A stretch of 32,583 bases of DNA from Cloacimonetes bacterium UBA5835 (GCA_002432865.1 DJGX01000035.1:1-32583); one strand, 5' to 3'. Counted from the first letter of the stretch, positions 20,396 to 28,264 are shown. Numbers and translations: made by a program. The notes: generated by a model not told the origin, from the letters alone.

Positions 20396-21352
20396 ATGAA
20401 ACAAATTAAATTAGTACTGATAGCCCTGATACTGATGATTTCACTGTCTTCTGTCTTTGCTGAAGATAATTCTGCAGCAGCATATCAATTGTTAGGTATT
20501 GATGCTCGTTCAATTGGTATGGGTGGAACTGGAATCGCGTTCTTGGATAATGTCTCAAGCGCATATCTGAATCCGGCAGTTTTGGCAGATGTTAAAACAA
20601 TAGAATTTACTTCAGCCACAAGGCAGAATATGGTTTGGGATAGAAATCACAATGCAGTTGCTTTGGGGTTTGTTTTACCCATAGGTTATGTAGCAGCATC
20701 TTGGCAAAATGCTACAGTTGATGATATTCCAGGATATGATATTAATGGCAATCCTACAGGTAATTTTAGCAATAGTGATAATACTTTAGCGTTAAGCTAT
20801 GCTGCCAAAATTGGGAAATTCAATTTAGGTGTTACTCCAAAGTTCTATTTTTCCAGCCAGGATGATGATTCCGATTCTGGTTATGGTTTTGATCTTGGAT
20901 TACTCTATCATATCAATCGCTATTTTAATGCAGGAATGGTAGTTCGAGATGTAATAGCCAGTTATCCAGGAGAAGAGGATAAAGTCCCGATCGAATTTAT
21001 TCCTGGTATTGCAGCTTATCCAATTCCTGGTTTGATTATTGCTGCAGATCTTTCCGGACGCGATAATTTTGAAGAAGCAAAATTACGTCTGGGAGTTGAA
21101 TATTGGTTAGGCGTGAAAGACGATGCCGAAATTGGTTCCAGTTTATCCGGAATTCGTATTAGAGAGAGTGCAACCTGGTCTGATGTCTTATCCAAAGTTC
21201 AGGCTGGAATTCGTGCCGGAGTTAATGATGGTGCTTTTACAGCAGGTGCAGGACTACGGTTCAAGATGTTAGAAATTAATTATGCATTCCAGATAGCACA
21301 CGATGAATACTTGAATGATACACATTCAGTTTCTCTGTTACTACGTTTTTAA
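20396..21352 (+). CDS. PorV/PorQ-family (UPF0164-like) outer-membrane beta-barrel protein
   Basis: The 318-residue product has a clear signal peptide (MKQIKLVLIALILMISLSS, cut near VFA|ED). The mature start carries the family's hallmark: an 'ARSIGMGGTGIAF..D..SSAYLNPA.L' stretch at about residues 37-64. The remainder alternates in a way typical of an outer-membrane barrel and ends LLLRF with a terminal aromatic residue, as barrels usually do. In type IX secretion PorV shuttles folded cargo from the translocon to the attachment complex, and PorQ helps cargo release; family members outside that role also exist. Its place directly after a giant cargo with a sorting tail, and before a PorE-like gene, favours a secretion or surface-attachment role. 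I cannot tell PorV from PorQ-like paralogues by eye. I noticed no cysteine. Confidence 0.8.
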   Translation: MKQIKLVLIALILMISLSSVFAEDNSAAAYQLLGIDARSIGMGGTGIAFLDNVSSAYLNPAVLADVKTIEFTSATRQNMVWDRNHNAVALGFVLPIGYVAASWQNATVDDIPGYDINGNPTGNFSNSDNTLALSYAAKIGKFNLGVTPKFYFSSQDDDSDSGYGFDLGLLYHINRYFNAGMVVRDVIASYPGEEDKVPIEFIPGIAAYPIPGLIIAADLSGRDNFEEAKLRLGVEYWLGVKDDAEIGSSLSGIRIRESATWSDVLSKVQAGIRAGVNDGAFTAGAGLRFKMLEINYAFQIAHDEYLNDTHSVSLLLRF

Positions 21353-21397
21353 AACATAGGTAACTGGGATATCTGGTATGCAATAAAAAGTTGTGAT

Positions 21398-21433
21398 TGG
21401 TTTCCCCTGAGTGTTTTTCCTTAGGGGAAACCA
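21398..21433 (+). promoter_or_regulatory. 11-bp stem-loop between PorV-like and PorE-like genes
   Basis: Bases 21398-21408 (TGGTTTCCCCT) pair perfectly with 21423-21433, leaving a 14-base loop that contains five T in a row. The stem is not followed by a T run, so full termination seems unlikely; partial termination or mRNA stabilisation are both possible. It sits 45 bases after one gene and 19 bases before the next. Confidence 0.5.
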
Positions 21434-21452
21434 TTACAATAGAGGAGATATA

Positions 21453-24179
21453 ATGAAGAAAATAATAATCTGGTTAATAATCCTCCTATCTTGCCAGTTT
21501 GCTCTCGCCATAATAACTGATAACATCTATTATGTAAATGCCAGGCAATATTATGAATTAGGTAATTATTACTCTGCCAAACAAAATTTGGATATGATGG
21601 GAGCCCCAGATAATCAGGATCCCGAATATGCTCTTTTGCGAGGTAAAGTAGATCTGGCTTTGGGAGATTTCAAACAAGCCTATTTTTGGTTAACCGAATA
21701 CAATAAAAAAACTTTGGGAACAGACCCTTTAGTTCAGGAAGATTTGCTTAAGATGCTGAATGATGTTGCTTTGTATCAAGAGCAGACAGCTATATCTGTA
21801 TCTTTGGGTACACTGAAAGGTAAAATAAATACAGGAGATTCAGAATATGCACCTGTACTTACTCCAGACGGGAAATATATGTATTTCAGTTCACTGCGTA
21901 GATGTGAGTTTAAAAAAGAGAATATTTTCATTTCTCTTCAACAGAATAATGTCTGGAGTGAAGCAGTTTCGATAAGCGAATTATGTACCGACAGCAATGA
22001 ATCCTTTGGTTCCCTTTCTCTTGATGGAAATACTGCTTATTTATTTGGATATTATACAAAATCTAATACTAGTGGAGATATCTATCAAACCACACAAAAG
22101 AATGGACGCTGGAGTAAACCGACCCTGATTAAAGAGGTCTCCAGTAATTATTATGATTTGCAACCTTTTGTTTGGCGAGATAAAGTTATGTTTTTAACCA
22201 GTAACCGTGATGGCGATCATTCAAACTATGATATTTATGTGTCAGAAAATATTAACGGAACCTGGTCAACACCTGTTAATATTGGAAATGTAATTAATAC
22301 TCCCTATGATGAGCAATCACCATTTTTAAGTGAAGATGGAAAGAATCTCTATTTTGCTTCATTTGGGCATAACAGTTTTGGTGGCAACGATATTTTTATT
22401 TCTACCAGAATTGGTAATTCTTGGCTGGAATGGAGTAAACCTATAAATATGGGACCTATTATTAATTCTGTGAAAGATGATCGTTATTTTGTTATTGCTC
22501 CTGATGGCAAAACAGCATATTTATCATCTAATCGTTCAGGCGGTATTGGGCAAGAAGATATATATTATATAGATTTAACTATATTAGGCAAGATAGAAGA
22601 AAAAATTGCTACTTTAACCGCGCCTGAAACTATCCCTGAAGAAGTTCCTATAAGTTTTGAGGAATTAAAAATCAGTGGTGTTGTAGTAGATAATAAAAAT
22701 AAACCTGTACAGACAGATATAATATGGGTTTATCATCTTGAAGATAAAGCATATATGCGCATTATTTCTTCAGAGAGTAACGGGACTTTTGCCTTTACTC
22801 TTCCAGGAAACGCACAAGATATAGCTTTTGAGATTAATACTCCTGGTTATAAAAAAACTACAGGAGCGTTAGAAATTCCCTCGGTTAAAAATGAAATATT
22901 CGTAAATATCACTTTGCCTATTGAAACAGAAGAGATTCAGGGAAGAAATCTTGCCATCAATGGAAAAGTATTAGATGAAGAGAATAATCCCGTCTCTTGT
23001 AAAATTCGATTTAGCTATATATATGAAGATGAGCTGAATGAAGTTATTGTGGAAAGTGATGCGCAGGGTACTTTTAAACTTTATACTCCCTTTGTTAATA
23101 AGTTAAAGTATAAGATCGAAGAATCAGGTTATGCTGTTCGTGAAGAAATGATCACTTTACCAGAAAAGGCAAATAGCTATGATATGATCATTCGTTTGGT
23201 AAAACTGGGCAAAGAAATTACGCTAAGAGGCAAGATTGTTGATGAGAATGATAATCCTTTAGTTGCTACTGTTGCTTGGATTTATGAAAATGAAGAGGAA
23301 ATTGTAGAATATAGAGTTGTTACAGACGAAAATGGCAACTACAATATTTCCCTTCCCAGAATGGCCAAACTTGAGTATGGAGTTTCTAAGCCAAATTATC
23401 TACAGGTATCGGGTGAAATAGATATTCCTGAAGATCAGCAGGAAATAACAAAGAACTTTACATTGTCGAAACTGGAGAAAGAAGCTGTATTTGAACTGAA
23501 AAATGTAGAATTCGAATTCAATAAAGCAGTATTAACTCCCAAATCTATCGATATTTTAAAACCTATTTTGGCTACTTTGAAAGAGAATGAAACCCTGGAA
23601 ATCGAACTATCTGGCCACACAGATAACATTGGAAGCAGGCAAGTGAATAAAAAGATTTCGGAAGCACGGGCTAAAGCAGTCGCTGATTATTTTATTCAAA
23701 ATGGAATTGATCCTAAACGAATTAAAACTGTCGGGTATGGATTTGATAAACCAATCGCTTCTAATGATACTCCAGAAGGCAGACAAAGAAACCGCAGAAC
23801 CGAAATGAAAATTTTGGGCATCGAATATCAATATGATTCTTTTGAAGGTTCGGAAAAAGAATTTATAGAAGCAGAGAAAAAGGCTCGCATCGTAAAAACT
23901 GTCTCTAAAGATTCTGCTTACTCTACTAGCCAAACAGGTATTCCTTCTTCCTTAGAAACTCAGTTCAAAACTATGATTCTGCAAAACTTGGCTTCCAAAA
24001 AAAAGCTTAATTTAAAAGTTGATCTTTTCATCGATAATGGTAAAATCCAATCTGCTAATGTGCGAGACCTAATGGGCAATCTGGATGAAAAGACTGTGGA
24101 AGAAATTGCAGATATGATGCTGGGTTGGAAAGTGCAATCTCAAGGACGCAGTATTTATACTTTCTCTGTAGAGAAATAG
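21453..24179 (+). CDS. PorE-like protein: TPR, PD40 propeller, three CarboxypepD-reg domains, OmpA domain (908 aa)
   Basis: ATG 21453 follows GAGGAG at 21443-21448, and the first 19 residues form a signal peptide (MKKIIIWLIILLSCQFALA). No lipobox is obvious. Residues about 20-110 look like TPR helices. About 125-375 hold PD40/WD40-like blades ('YFSS..', 'FLTSNRDG..YDIY', 'YLSSNRSGG.G.EDIYY'). Three carboxypeptidase-regulatory domains start near 405, 500 and 589. Residues about 680-788 are an OmpA C-terminal domain with 'LSGHTDNIGS', 'SEARAKAV..Y' and 'NRRTEM', which binds peptidoglycan. A 120-residue tail of unknown role follows. This TPR-PD40-CRD-OmpA order matches PorE of Bacteroidetes type IX secretion, which sits in the periplasm and links the system to the cell wall. 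The three CRDs and the tail differ from the usual one-CRD plan. Likely works with the preceding PorV-like barrel. Confidence 0.82.
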   Translation: MKKIIIWLIILLSCQFALAIITDNIYYVNARQYYELGNYYSAKQNLDMMGAPDNQDPEYALLRGKVDLALGDFKQAYFWLTEYNKKTLGTDPLVQEDLLKMLNDVALYQEQTAISVSLGTLKGKINTGDSEYAPVLTPDGKYMYFSSLRRCEFKKENIFISLQQNNVWSEAVSISELCTDSNESFGSLSLDGNTAYLFGYYTKSNTSGDIYQTTQKNGRWSKPTLIKEVSSNYYDLQPFVWRDKVMFLTSNRDGDHSNYDIYVSENINGTWSTPVNIGNVINTPYDEQSPFLSEDGKNLYFASFGHNSFGGNDIFISTRIGNSWLEWSKPINMGPIINSVKDDRYFVIAPDGKTAYLSSNRSGGIGQEDIYYIDLTILGKIEEKIATLTAPETIPEEVPISFEELKISGVVVDNKNKPVQTDIIWVYHLEDKAYMRIISSESNGTFAFTLPGNAQDIAFEINTPGYKKTTGALEIPSVKNEIFVNITLPIETEEIQGRNLAINGKVLDEENNPVSCKIRFSYIYEDELNEVIVESDAQGTFKLYTPFVNKLKYKIEESGYAVREEMITLPEKANSYDMIIRLVKLGKEITLRGKIVDENDNPLVATVAWIYENEEEIVEYRVVTDENGNYNISLPRMAKLEYGVSKPNYLQVSGEIDIPEDQQEITKNFTLSKLEKEAVFELKNVEFEFNKAVLTPKSIDILKPILATLKENETLEIELSGHTDNIGSRQVNKKISEARAKAVADYFIQNGIDPKRIKTVGYGFDKPIASNDTPEGRQRNRRTEMKILGIEYQYDSFEGSEKEFIEAEKKARIVKTVSKDSAYSTSQTGIPSSLETQFKTMILQNLASKKKLNLKVDLFIDNGKIQSANVRDLMGNLDEKTVEEIADMMLGWKVQSQGRSIYTFSVEK

Positions 24180-24203
24180 TATATCCTTATACTTATCGTT
24201 AAT

Positions 24204-24237
24204 AAGGGTTCCGAAATTCAGTTTGGGACCCTTTTTT
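24204..24237 (+). terminator. Intrinsic terminator of the giant gene-porV-porE operon
   Basis: AAGGGTTCC (24204-24212) pairs with GGGACCCTT (24225-24233), with one T-G pair and a 12-base loop, running straight into a T run to 24237. It lies 25 bases after the PorE-like stop codon. This is a standard Rho-independent terminator. Confidence 0.85.
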
Positions 24238-24339
24238 GTGTGTAATCTGCCCCACATATAAATAGGGAAATATGGATCCGAAATTTAGTCAGTAGGCTTA
24301 TTACGCTTGGCTATGAATCCTTTCTTGAAATGAAAAGAT

Positions 24340-24369
24340 AAAAAAAGCTGGTGTTGAGTTCCAGCTTTT
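24340..24369 (-). terminator. Minus-strand intrinsic terminator
   Basis: AAAAGCTGG (24343-24351) and CCAGCTTTT (24361-24369) form a perfect 9-bp stem with a 9-base loop. Read on the minus strand the stem ends in seven T (24346-24340); on the + strand only four T follow. It therefore best serves a minus-strand transcript. The nearest minus-strand gene ends at 24834, about 465 bases away, so it either ends a long 3' untranslated region or a separate non-coding transcript. Confidence 0.6.
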
Positions 24370-24478
24370 GCCATCATTATAGCGATAATATAAAAGCAAT
24401 GAAAACAATATAATATGAAGATAAAACCATAAAACCGTATCCTGGATATTTCAATTTAGTTTTATGCTTGCTTTATTA

Positions 24479-24536
24479 GGTGCGGTGTAGCTGCAAAGGC
24501 GCTTCTCGGAATTTTGCCGAGTAGTACCACCGTATC
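24479..24536. repeat. REP-like two-level hairpin element
   Basis: An outer stem pairs 24479-24487 with 24528-24536 (9 bp including G-T pairs), and an inner stem pairs CTCGG at 24505-24509 with CCGAG at 24517-24521. The element is more GC-rich than the surrounding AT-rich spacer. Only one copy is in the window, so calling it a dispersed repeat is inference from its form; a structured part of a minus-strand RNA is the alternative. Confidence 0.4.
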
Positions 24537-24833
24537 CCTACGACAGATATCTAAGGAAGAAAGAAATTATATTTCAACAATGAAGGTGCTATATCTGAGA
24601 TTCAGAGGACCCTTAAAAAAATAGTTGCATTAGGAACGAAAGGTGATAGTTATTAATATTGGTATTGGTGGAAAAGAAAAAACATCACCATTATGCGAAG
24701 AAATTTGATATCTTCTTCCAAAGAAAAATGAAGAGAATTAACTAGAAAAACTGCGAAATGCTGTTTCTTATATCTTAAAAGTACTTACCTCATTGCTACA
24801 AAATGAAATTGTTATAATATCAAGGCAAAACTC

Positions 24834-25217
24834 TCACTGAGTAATAATTACTTCCTGTGTATGTTTTGCTTTAAAAATGACACTGGTTATCAGTTCGATC
24901 AATAAACCATAAACAGCACCCAAAACAAGAGTCAGGAAGAAAATATGCCATTTTCCCAAAACTGGTGTCTGATAAGCCATCGCTCCAAAGGAATAAGGCA
25001 AACTGACAATTATCCCCATAAGGATTCCATGCAATGGCCAGATTATCTTGCAAGCACTAATCCCGATAACAAAACCAATCAGAACCCGACTGGCGAAGAT
25101 ATTGGCTAATAATTTCTTAGCCATGGGATCGGTATAGCTGTTACTTGCTATCAAGCAGGCAACAATCCCGAAAAGAATTCCGGAAAGGGTAGCGATTAAA
25201 ACTCGTTTTAAAGACAT
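24834..25217 (-). CDS. Small four-helix membrane protein of unknown function (127 aa)
   Basis: The start at 25217 is chosen because GTGAGGTG sits just upstream; the frame is open for 19 more codons but that part has no ribosome site and would cover the promoter. The product has about four hydrophobic helices (roughly residues 5-24, 43-61, 62-80 and 90-112), rich in Gly and small residues, with a short polar segment after the first helix (SYTDPMAKK) and a charged C-terminal end (KAKHTQEV). The HGILMG...LPYSFGAMAY stretch is suggestive of an integral inner-membrane protein with a small-residue packing motif. I do not recognise the family, and no neighbour gives a functional clue. It stands alone, with its own promoter-like sequence. 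Confidence 0.75.
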   Translation of the reverse strand: MSLKRVLIATLSGILFGIVACLIASNSYTDPMAKKLLANIFASRVLIGFVIGISACKIIWPLHGILMGIIVSLPYSFGAMAYQTPVLGKWHIFFLTLVLGAVYGLLIELITSVIFKAKHTQEVIITQ

Positions 25218-25245
25218 AATCACCTCACTAAGTTTGATTATTTCT

Positions 25246-25274
25246 ATAAAAGCGCAGGGCAATAATAATGTCAA
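25246..25274 (-). promoter_or_regulatory. Possible promoter of the 127-aa membrane protein gene
   Basis: Read on the minus strand, TTGACA (25274-25269) is followed after 17 bases by TTTTAT (25251-25246), with the shifted TTTATA as an alternative. The -35 box is perfect, the -10 weak. It lies about 30 bases before the chosen start codon and would exclude the longer frame. Confidence 0.4.
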
Positions 25275-25413
25275 TAACTTTTTTTAAAAGATATCGATAA
25301 ATTGCGGGATTCTATAAAATAAGATCGTTGCACATAAATGGAGCAAAAATCTTTTACTTCCTAAGCGGGGAAGCGGTATGCTCAGAGACGAACCCGGTTG
25401 TCGGATTTAGAAC

Positions 25414-25600
25414 ACAAAAACCGTTTCTACCCTTTCATTGAAAGTGAAGGACTACAACTATTGTATCTATATGATGGGTAATTACTTCAGGGTGGTCATC
25501 TGAAAAGGGTAACTTTTTTACTCAAGCATCGTTTACCATCAACCGACAAGTTGAGAAAGTATATACCACTGGAACACTTTTTGCCGCCAGCATCTCTGCC
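25414..25600. repeat. 187-bp direct repeat, copy A (3' end of the beta-helix gene)
   Basis: This stretch matches 28265-28451 without gaps, at a constant offset of 2,851 bases; I count about 19 mismatches. It covers the last 35 or so codons of the beta-helix gene plus about 80 bases beyond the stop. The match stops abruptly at the WDGRD motif on the gene side. Confidence 0.9.
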
Positions 25601-27988
25601 ATCCCAATAGGTGTATTGCTCAATTGTCTTATTAGGATCAAGCGAGATGCTCTTCACTTTTTGCCCTTTTATATTATAGATAGCGATGCTTGCGGTGGAT
25701 ACTCTTGGCATTGAGTCATCCAGTTTTGAGGGTAAAATAACCTTAAGATTAGTGAAGGCAGTAAACGGATTGGGGTAAGCAGATAAAAACCCATTCTGCA
25801 AAGCCGGAGTTAACGGATCGTCAATACCAACATAGGGCAAAGAGCCATATTCATAACATCCCATATCTATCCTGCCATCCCAGACTCGGTGATTGCCTGC
25901 CAGGTCATAGGGTAGTAATGCTAAGCCCGTAGTATCGGGAGTGGCAGCGTTTATACAGGGTGACGATGCAGTTAGTTGCGCAAAAAAGCGACTTTCGCCA
26001 TCCAAACTATATAAGTCCGGATTGTCGCTGATATTGGTGGTGCCATATTCCACAAAGCAATTGGGACCGGTGATGATTCCCTGACTTCCGCCGCGGATAT
26101 TGTTGTAGTCCAGATAAATATTGGAGACCGGTGAGATGGGTACTGTCATCACTGAAAGCTCATAATTGCACAGTGGATTGTAGAAGATGTTGTTCTGGAG
26201 TTGGTGGTGCCCAATCAAGAATAGCGCTGCCGGCCAGCCCTCAAGGTTTACAAAGGTGTTGTTTGTGATCTTGAAGCTTTCGGTACTCTGATTGCCAAAT
26301 ACTATCGGGGGATAAGTATCATTACTCATATTACTAAAGAGGCATCCGGTGATGTTCACATTGAGCGGAGCATTGTCGTTCAGGCCATCGGTAATGGCAA
26401 AGGCAGTCTGCCCGGGTGAGGTCTCAAAATTACTGAAGATACAATTCTGAATGCTCATGGAATCATTTACATTTATGATGAACATAACCACTGGATCCTC
26501 TTCTGGATCATTGAAGACAGACCGGATATTGCGGAACTCGCAGTCGATGATGGCGCCACTATCCCATTCTGAAGAGTAGATCCCTCCCCTATCTTCGGCA
26601 TCAATATCGTAAACTCTTATATTCTTAAGCAGGACATCAATTGGTTCTGTAATCATTATGCTGCCTCTATTACTAGCAACGAGATCCCGTATCGTTACAT
26701 TTGAAATGCTGGACTTTTCTAGAGAACATAAGTTTAGTATCGGCCAAACGCCATCTATTATTGATGATGTGATAGTAAAACCTGATATTTGGGTATTTTT
26801 ACTATAGCATCCGGACACTACATTATTATTGATACCTTCAATGCTATTCGTAACTACGAGCAGGGTGGAATCTGGCCCAGCACCAACGATATTCACATGA
26901 GACCTGATAGGAACCATGGGGTTGAATTGATCTTCGCTGGTATATGTACCCGGCAGGATGTGTACTGTTTTAGTATTGGTGCTGTCCGGGGCGATTTTGT
27001 GTATGGCTTTGGCGATGTTTTTCATAGCAAGTTCAGGACTGTAGCCGCTGTTATCGTCGTCCCCATCAGGGCTTACATAGATATCGTGGTTTACCTCCTG
27101 CCGAAAAGCGCGAAGATAATGATAGTTATCGCTGTAACCCTGTGTATCCGTAAAATTGGCATGACGGCCAAAGTAGAAATCACCCGGATTGGGTACCGAG
27201 ACCAGATCCAGATAGATCTCCAGATTGGTCATCAGATCGGTTACAATGATATCACAGGGCATGCAACCGTAGTTTTCGTACACGGAGCAGCGATTGACTT
27301 CATCGAAAATGATATTGGGGATTACACTTCTGTTACTCATGATAAAAATGCCACCTCCGGAACCTGAAGCATAGTTGCTGTGAACCTTGGTCCCAGCCAG
27401 ATTTAGTGAGGACTTATAAGCTGAGATACCTCCTCCCACTACTGCTCGGTTATTTTTAACCACGCAGTTAGTGATACTCACGCTGCAATTGGTGCGGACA
27501 AAAACCCCACCTCCCCATCTCTCGTCCTGAGCCCCAAAGGGATAGCCGATGCCGTGTTCCAGGGTCAGGCCCTGCAGAGTAACACCCTGTTCTTCATTGA
27601 CAAACCTCACGCATGGATTGGAATTGTTGCCGTCAATTATCGTAGCGCTGATAAAGCTGCTGTCATTGGTGACTGCTTCCAAAGAGCAGAGGGTGATTAT
27701 CTTGCCGCCAAATACTACATTCTCATAGTAGCGTCCCGGATACACCAGAACCGTATCACCATTATTGCAGTCGTTTATCGCACTCTGGATGCTGCTGTAT
27801 AGTTGTGAACCATCCAGGGCTACGGAACGGGTAAGTGCGGATAGGGGCAAAAGAAAGCACAGAGGAATATAGATAATCAGGCATTGTAGTGCCCATAGCG
27901 GATTGAATGTAATAACCTGAGACATTGTTTGCTTCGCTGAGGCCGCTCGTGCAGCGATGACAACTTGTCTTCTTTTCGATGTCTTCAT
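25496..27988 (-). CDS. Secreted parallel beta-helix protein with T9SS type A tail (830 aa)
   Basis: ATG 27988 follows AGAGGAA 10 bases upstream. The N-terminus has an unusually long basic region of about 30 residues before the hydrophobic core (LWALQCLIIYIPLCFLLPLSAL), so the export signal is extended. Residues about 55-230 and 300-720 are right-handed beta-helix rungs: repeated 'I..C.F.N', 'S.I.N.TI..', 'GGGI' and 'GGGVFVR' turns, with a DUF1565-like start at about 303 (IYVSPDGDDDNSGYSPE). Such folds occur in polysaccharide-binding or -cleaving surface proteins; I see no clear catalytic set, so an enzyme activity is not claimed. Residues 737-830 are a type A sorting tail (YPNPF..., WDGRD, SGIYFLNL, KKVTLFR). 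GC is about 50% in lines I counted, against about 37% in the giant gene, suggesting a different origin. A second copy of its 3' end lies upstream at 28265-28451. Confidence 0.88.
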   Translation of the reverse strand: MKTSKRRQVVIAARAASAKQTMSQVITFNPLWALQCLIIYIPLCFLLPLSALTRSVALDGSQLYSSIQSAINDCNNGDTVLVYPGRYYENVVFGGKIITLCSLEAVTNDSSFISATIIDGNNSNPCVRFVNEEQGVTLQGLTLEHGIGYPFGAQDERWGGGVFVRTNCSVSITNCVVKNNRAVVGGGISAYKSSLNLAGTKVHSNYASGSGGGIFIMSNRSVIPNIIFDEVNRCSVYENYGCMPCDIIVTDLMTNLEIYLDLVSVPNPGDFYFGRHANFTDTQGYSDNYHYLRAFRQEVNHDIYVSPDGDDDNSGYSPELAMKNIAKAIHKIAPDSTNTKTVHILPGTYTSEDQFNPMVPIRSHVNIVGAGPDSTLLVVTNSIEGINNNVVSGCYSKNTQISGFTITSSIIDGVWPILNLCSLEKSSISNVTIRDLVASNRGSIMITEPIDVLLKNIRVYDIDAEDRGGIYSSEWDSGAIIDCEFRNIRSVFNDPEEDPVVMFIINVNDSMSIQNCIFSNFETSPGQTAFAITDGLNDNAPLNVNITGCLFSNMSNDTYPPIVFGNQSTESFKITNNTFVNLEGWPAALFLIGHHQLQNNIFYNPLCNYELSVMTVPISPVSNIYLDYNNIRGGSQGIITGPNCFVEYGTTNISDNPDLYSLDGESRFFAQLTASSPCINAATPDTTGLALLPYDLAGNHRVWDGRIDMGCYEYGSLPYVGIDDPLTPALQNGFLSAYPNPFTAFTNLKVILPSKLDDSMPRVSTASIAIYNIKGQKVKSISLDPNKTIEQYTYWDGRDAGGKKCSSGIYFLNLSVDGKRCLSKKVTLFR

Positions 27989-28179
27989 AATATATATTCC
28001 TCTGTTTGCTCATAAGGTAATCCCTTCAACTTGACTACCATAAGCAATAAAAAGAAAAGGCAAAACCAATACTTTATCATCATTCCTTCTACCTGAGTTT
28101 GTTCTAAATACATCCTTTATACATCTGACTTTTTTAAATTTCATTTAAGCAAGCAATCTGATTAGAAATGCATACTAAC

Positions 28180-28208
28180 AGTATAACTGATCTTCTGCTT
28201 CTTGTCAA
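28180..28208 (-). promoter_or_regulatory. Promoter of the beta-helix gene
   Basis: On the minus strand TTGACA (28208-28203) and TATACT (28185-28180) are separated by exactly 17 bases, a near-ideal sigma70 match. Transcription from about 28173 gives a leader of about 185 bases to the start at 27988. Confidence 0.65.
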
Positions 28209-28220
28209 CTAAGAAGTTGA
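28205..28220. promoter_or_regulatory. Inverted repeat overlapping the -35 box (possible operator)
   Basis: TCAACT (28205-28210) and AGTTGA (28215-28220) form 6-base arms around a 4-base centre. The left arm overlaps four bases of the -35 hexamer, the usual place for a repressor site. No regulator gene is near, so the role is a guess. Confidence 0.3.
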
Positions 28221-28264
28221 GTGCTTGCGAGAAACCAGATATTGAGTCAACACTTCACTTGAAG

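Larger units (their letters stand above)
24180..24833. other. 654-base intergenic stretch between convergent genes
   Basis: The + operon and the minus-strand membrane-protein gene converge here. Apart from the + terminator, the minus-strand hairpin at 24340-24369 and the structured element at 24479-24536, I see no gene. A 33-residue open stretch at 24555-24656 on the + strand lacks a start and has no family I recognise, so it may be a remnant or chance. The length is unusual for the gap between two converging genes and would fit a small RNA or decayed gene. Confidence 0.5.

Noticed and set aside
24555..24656. A 33-residue open stretch on the + strand (GRKKLYFNNEGAISEIQ...) in the intergenic region.
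   Set aside because: It lacks a start codon and a family match, and is too short to separate from chance.
26789..27367. A 192-codon + strand frame inside the beta-helix gene.
   Set aside because: It is antisense to a well-supported beta-helix coding sequence and has no domain of its own.
28010..28144. A 44-codon frame (MKFKKVRC...) in the beta-helix leader, ending 21 bases before the gene start and in the same frame.
   Set aside because: There is no ribosome site before its ATG and no recognisable sequence. It is most likely chance.
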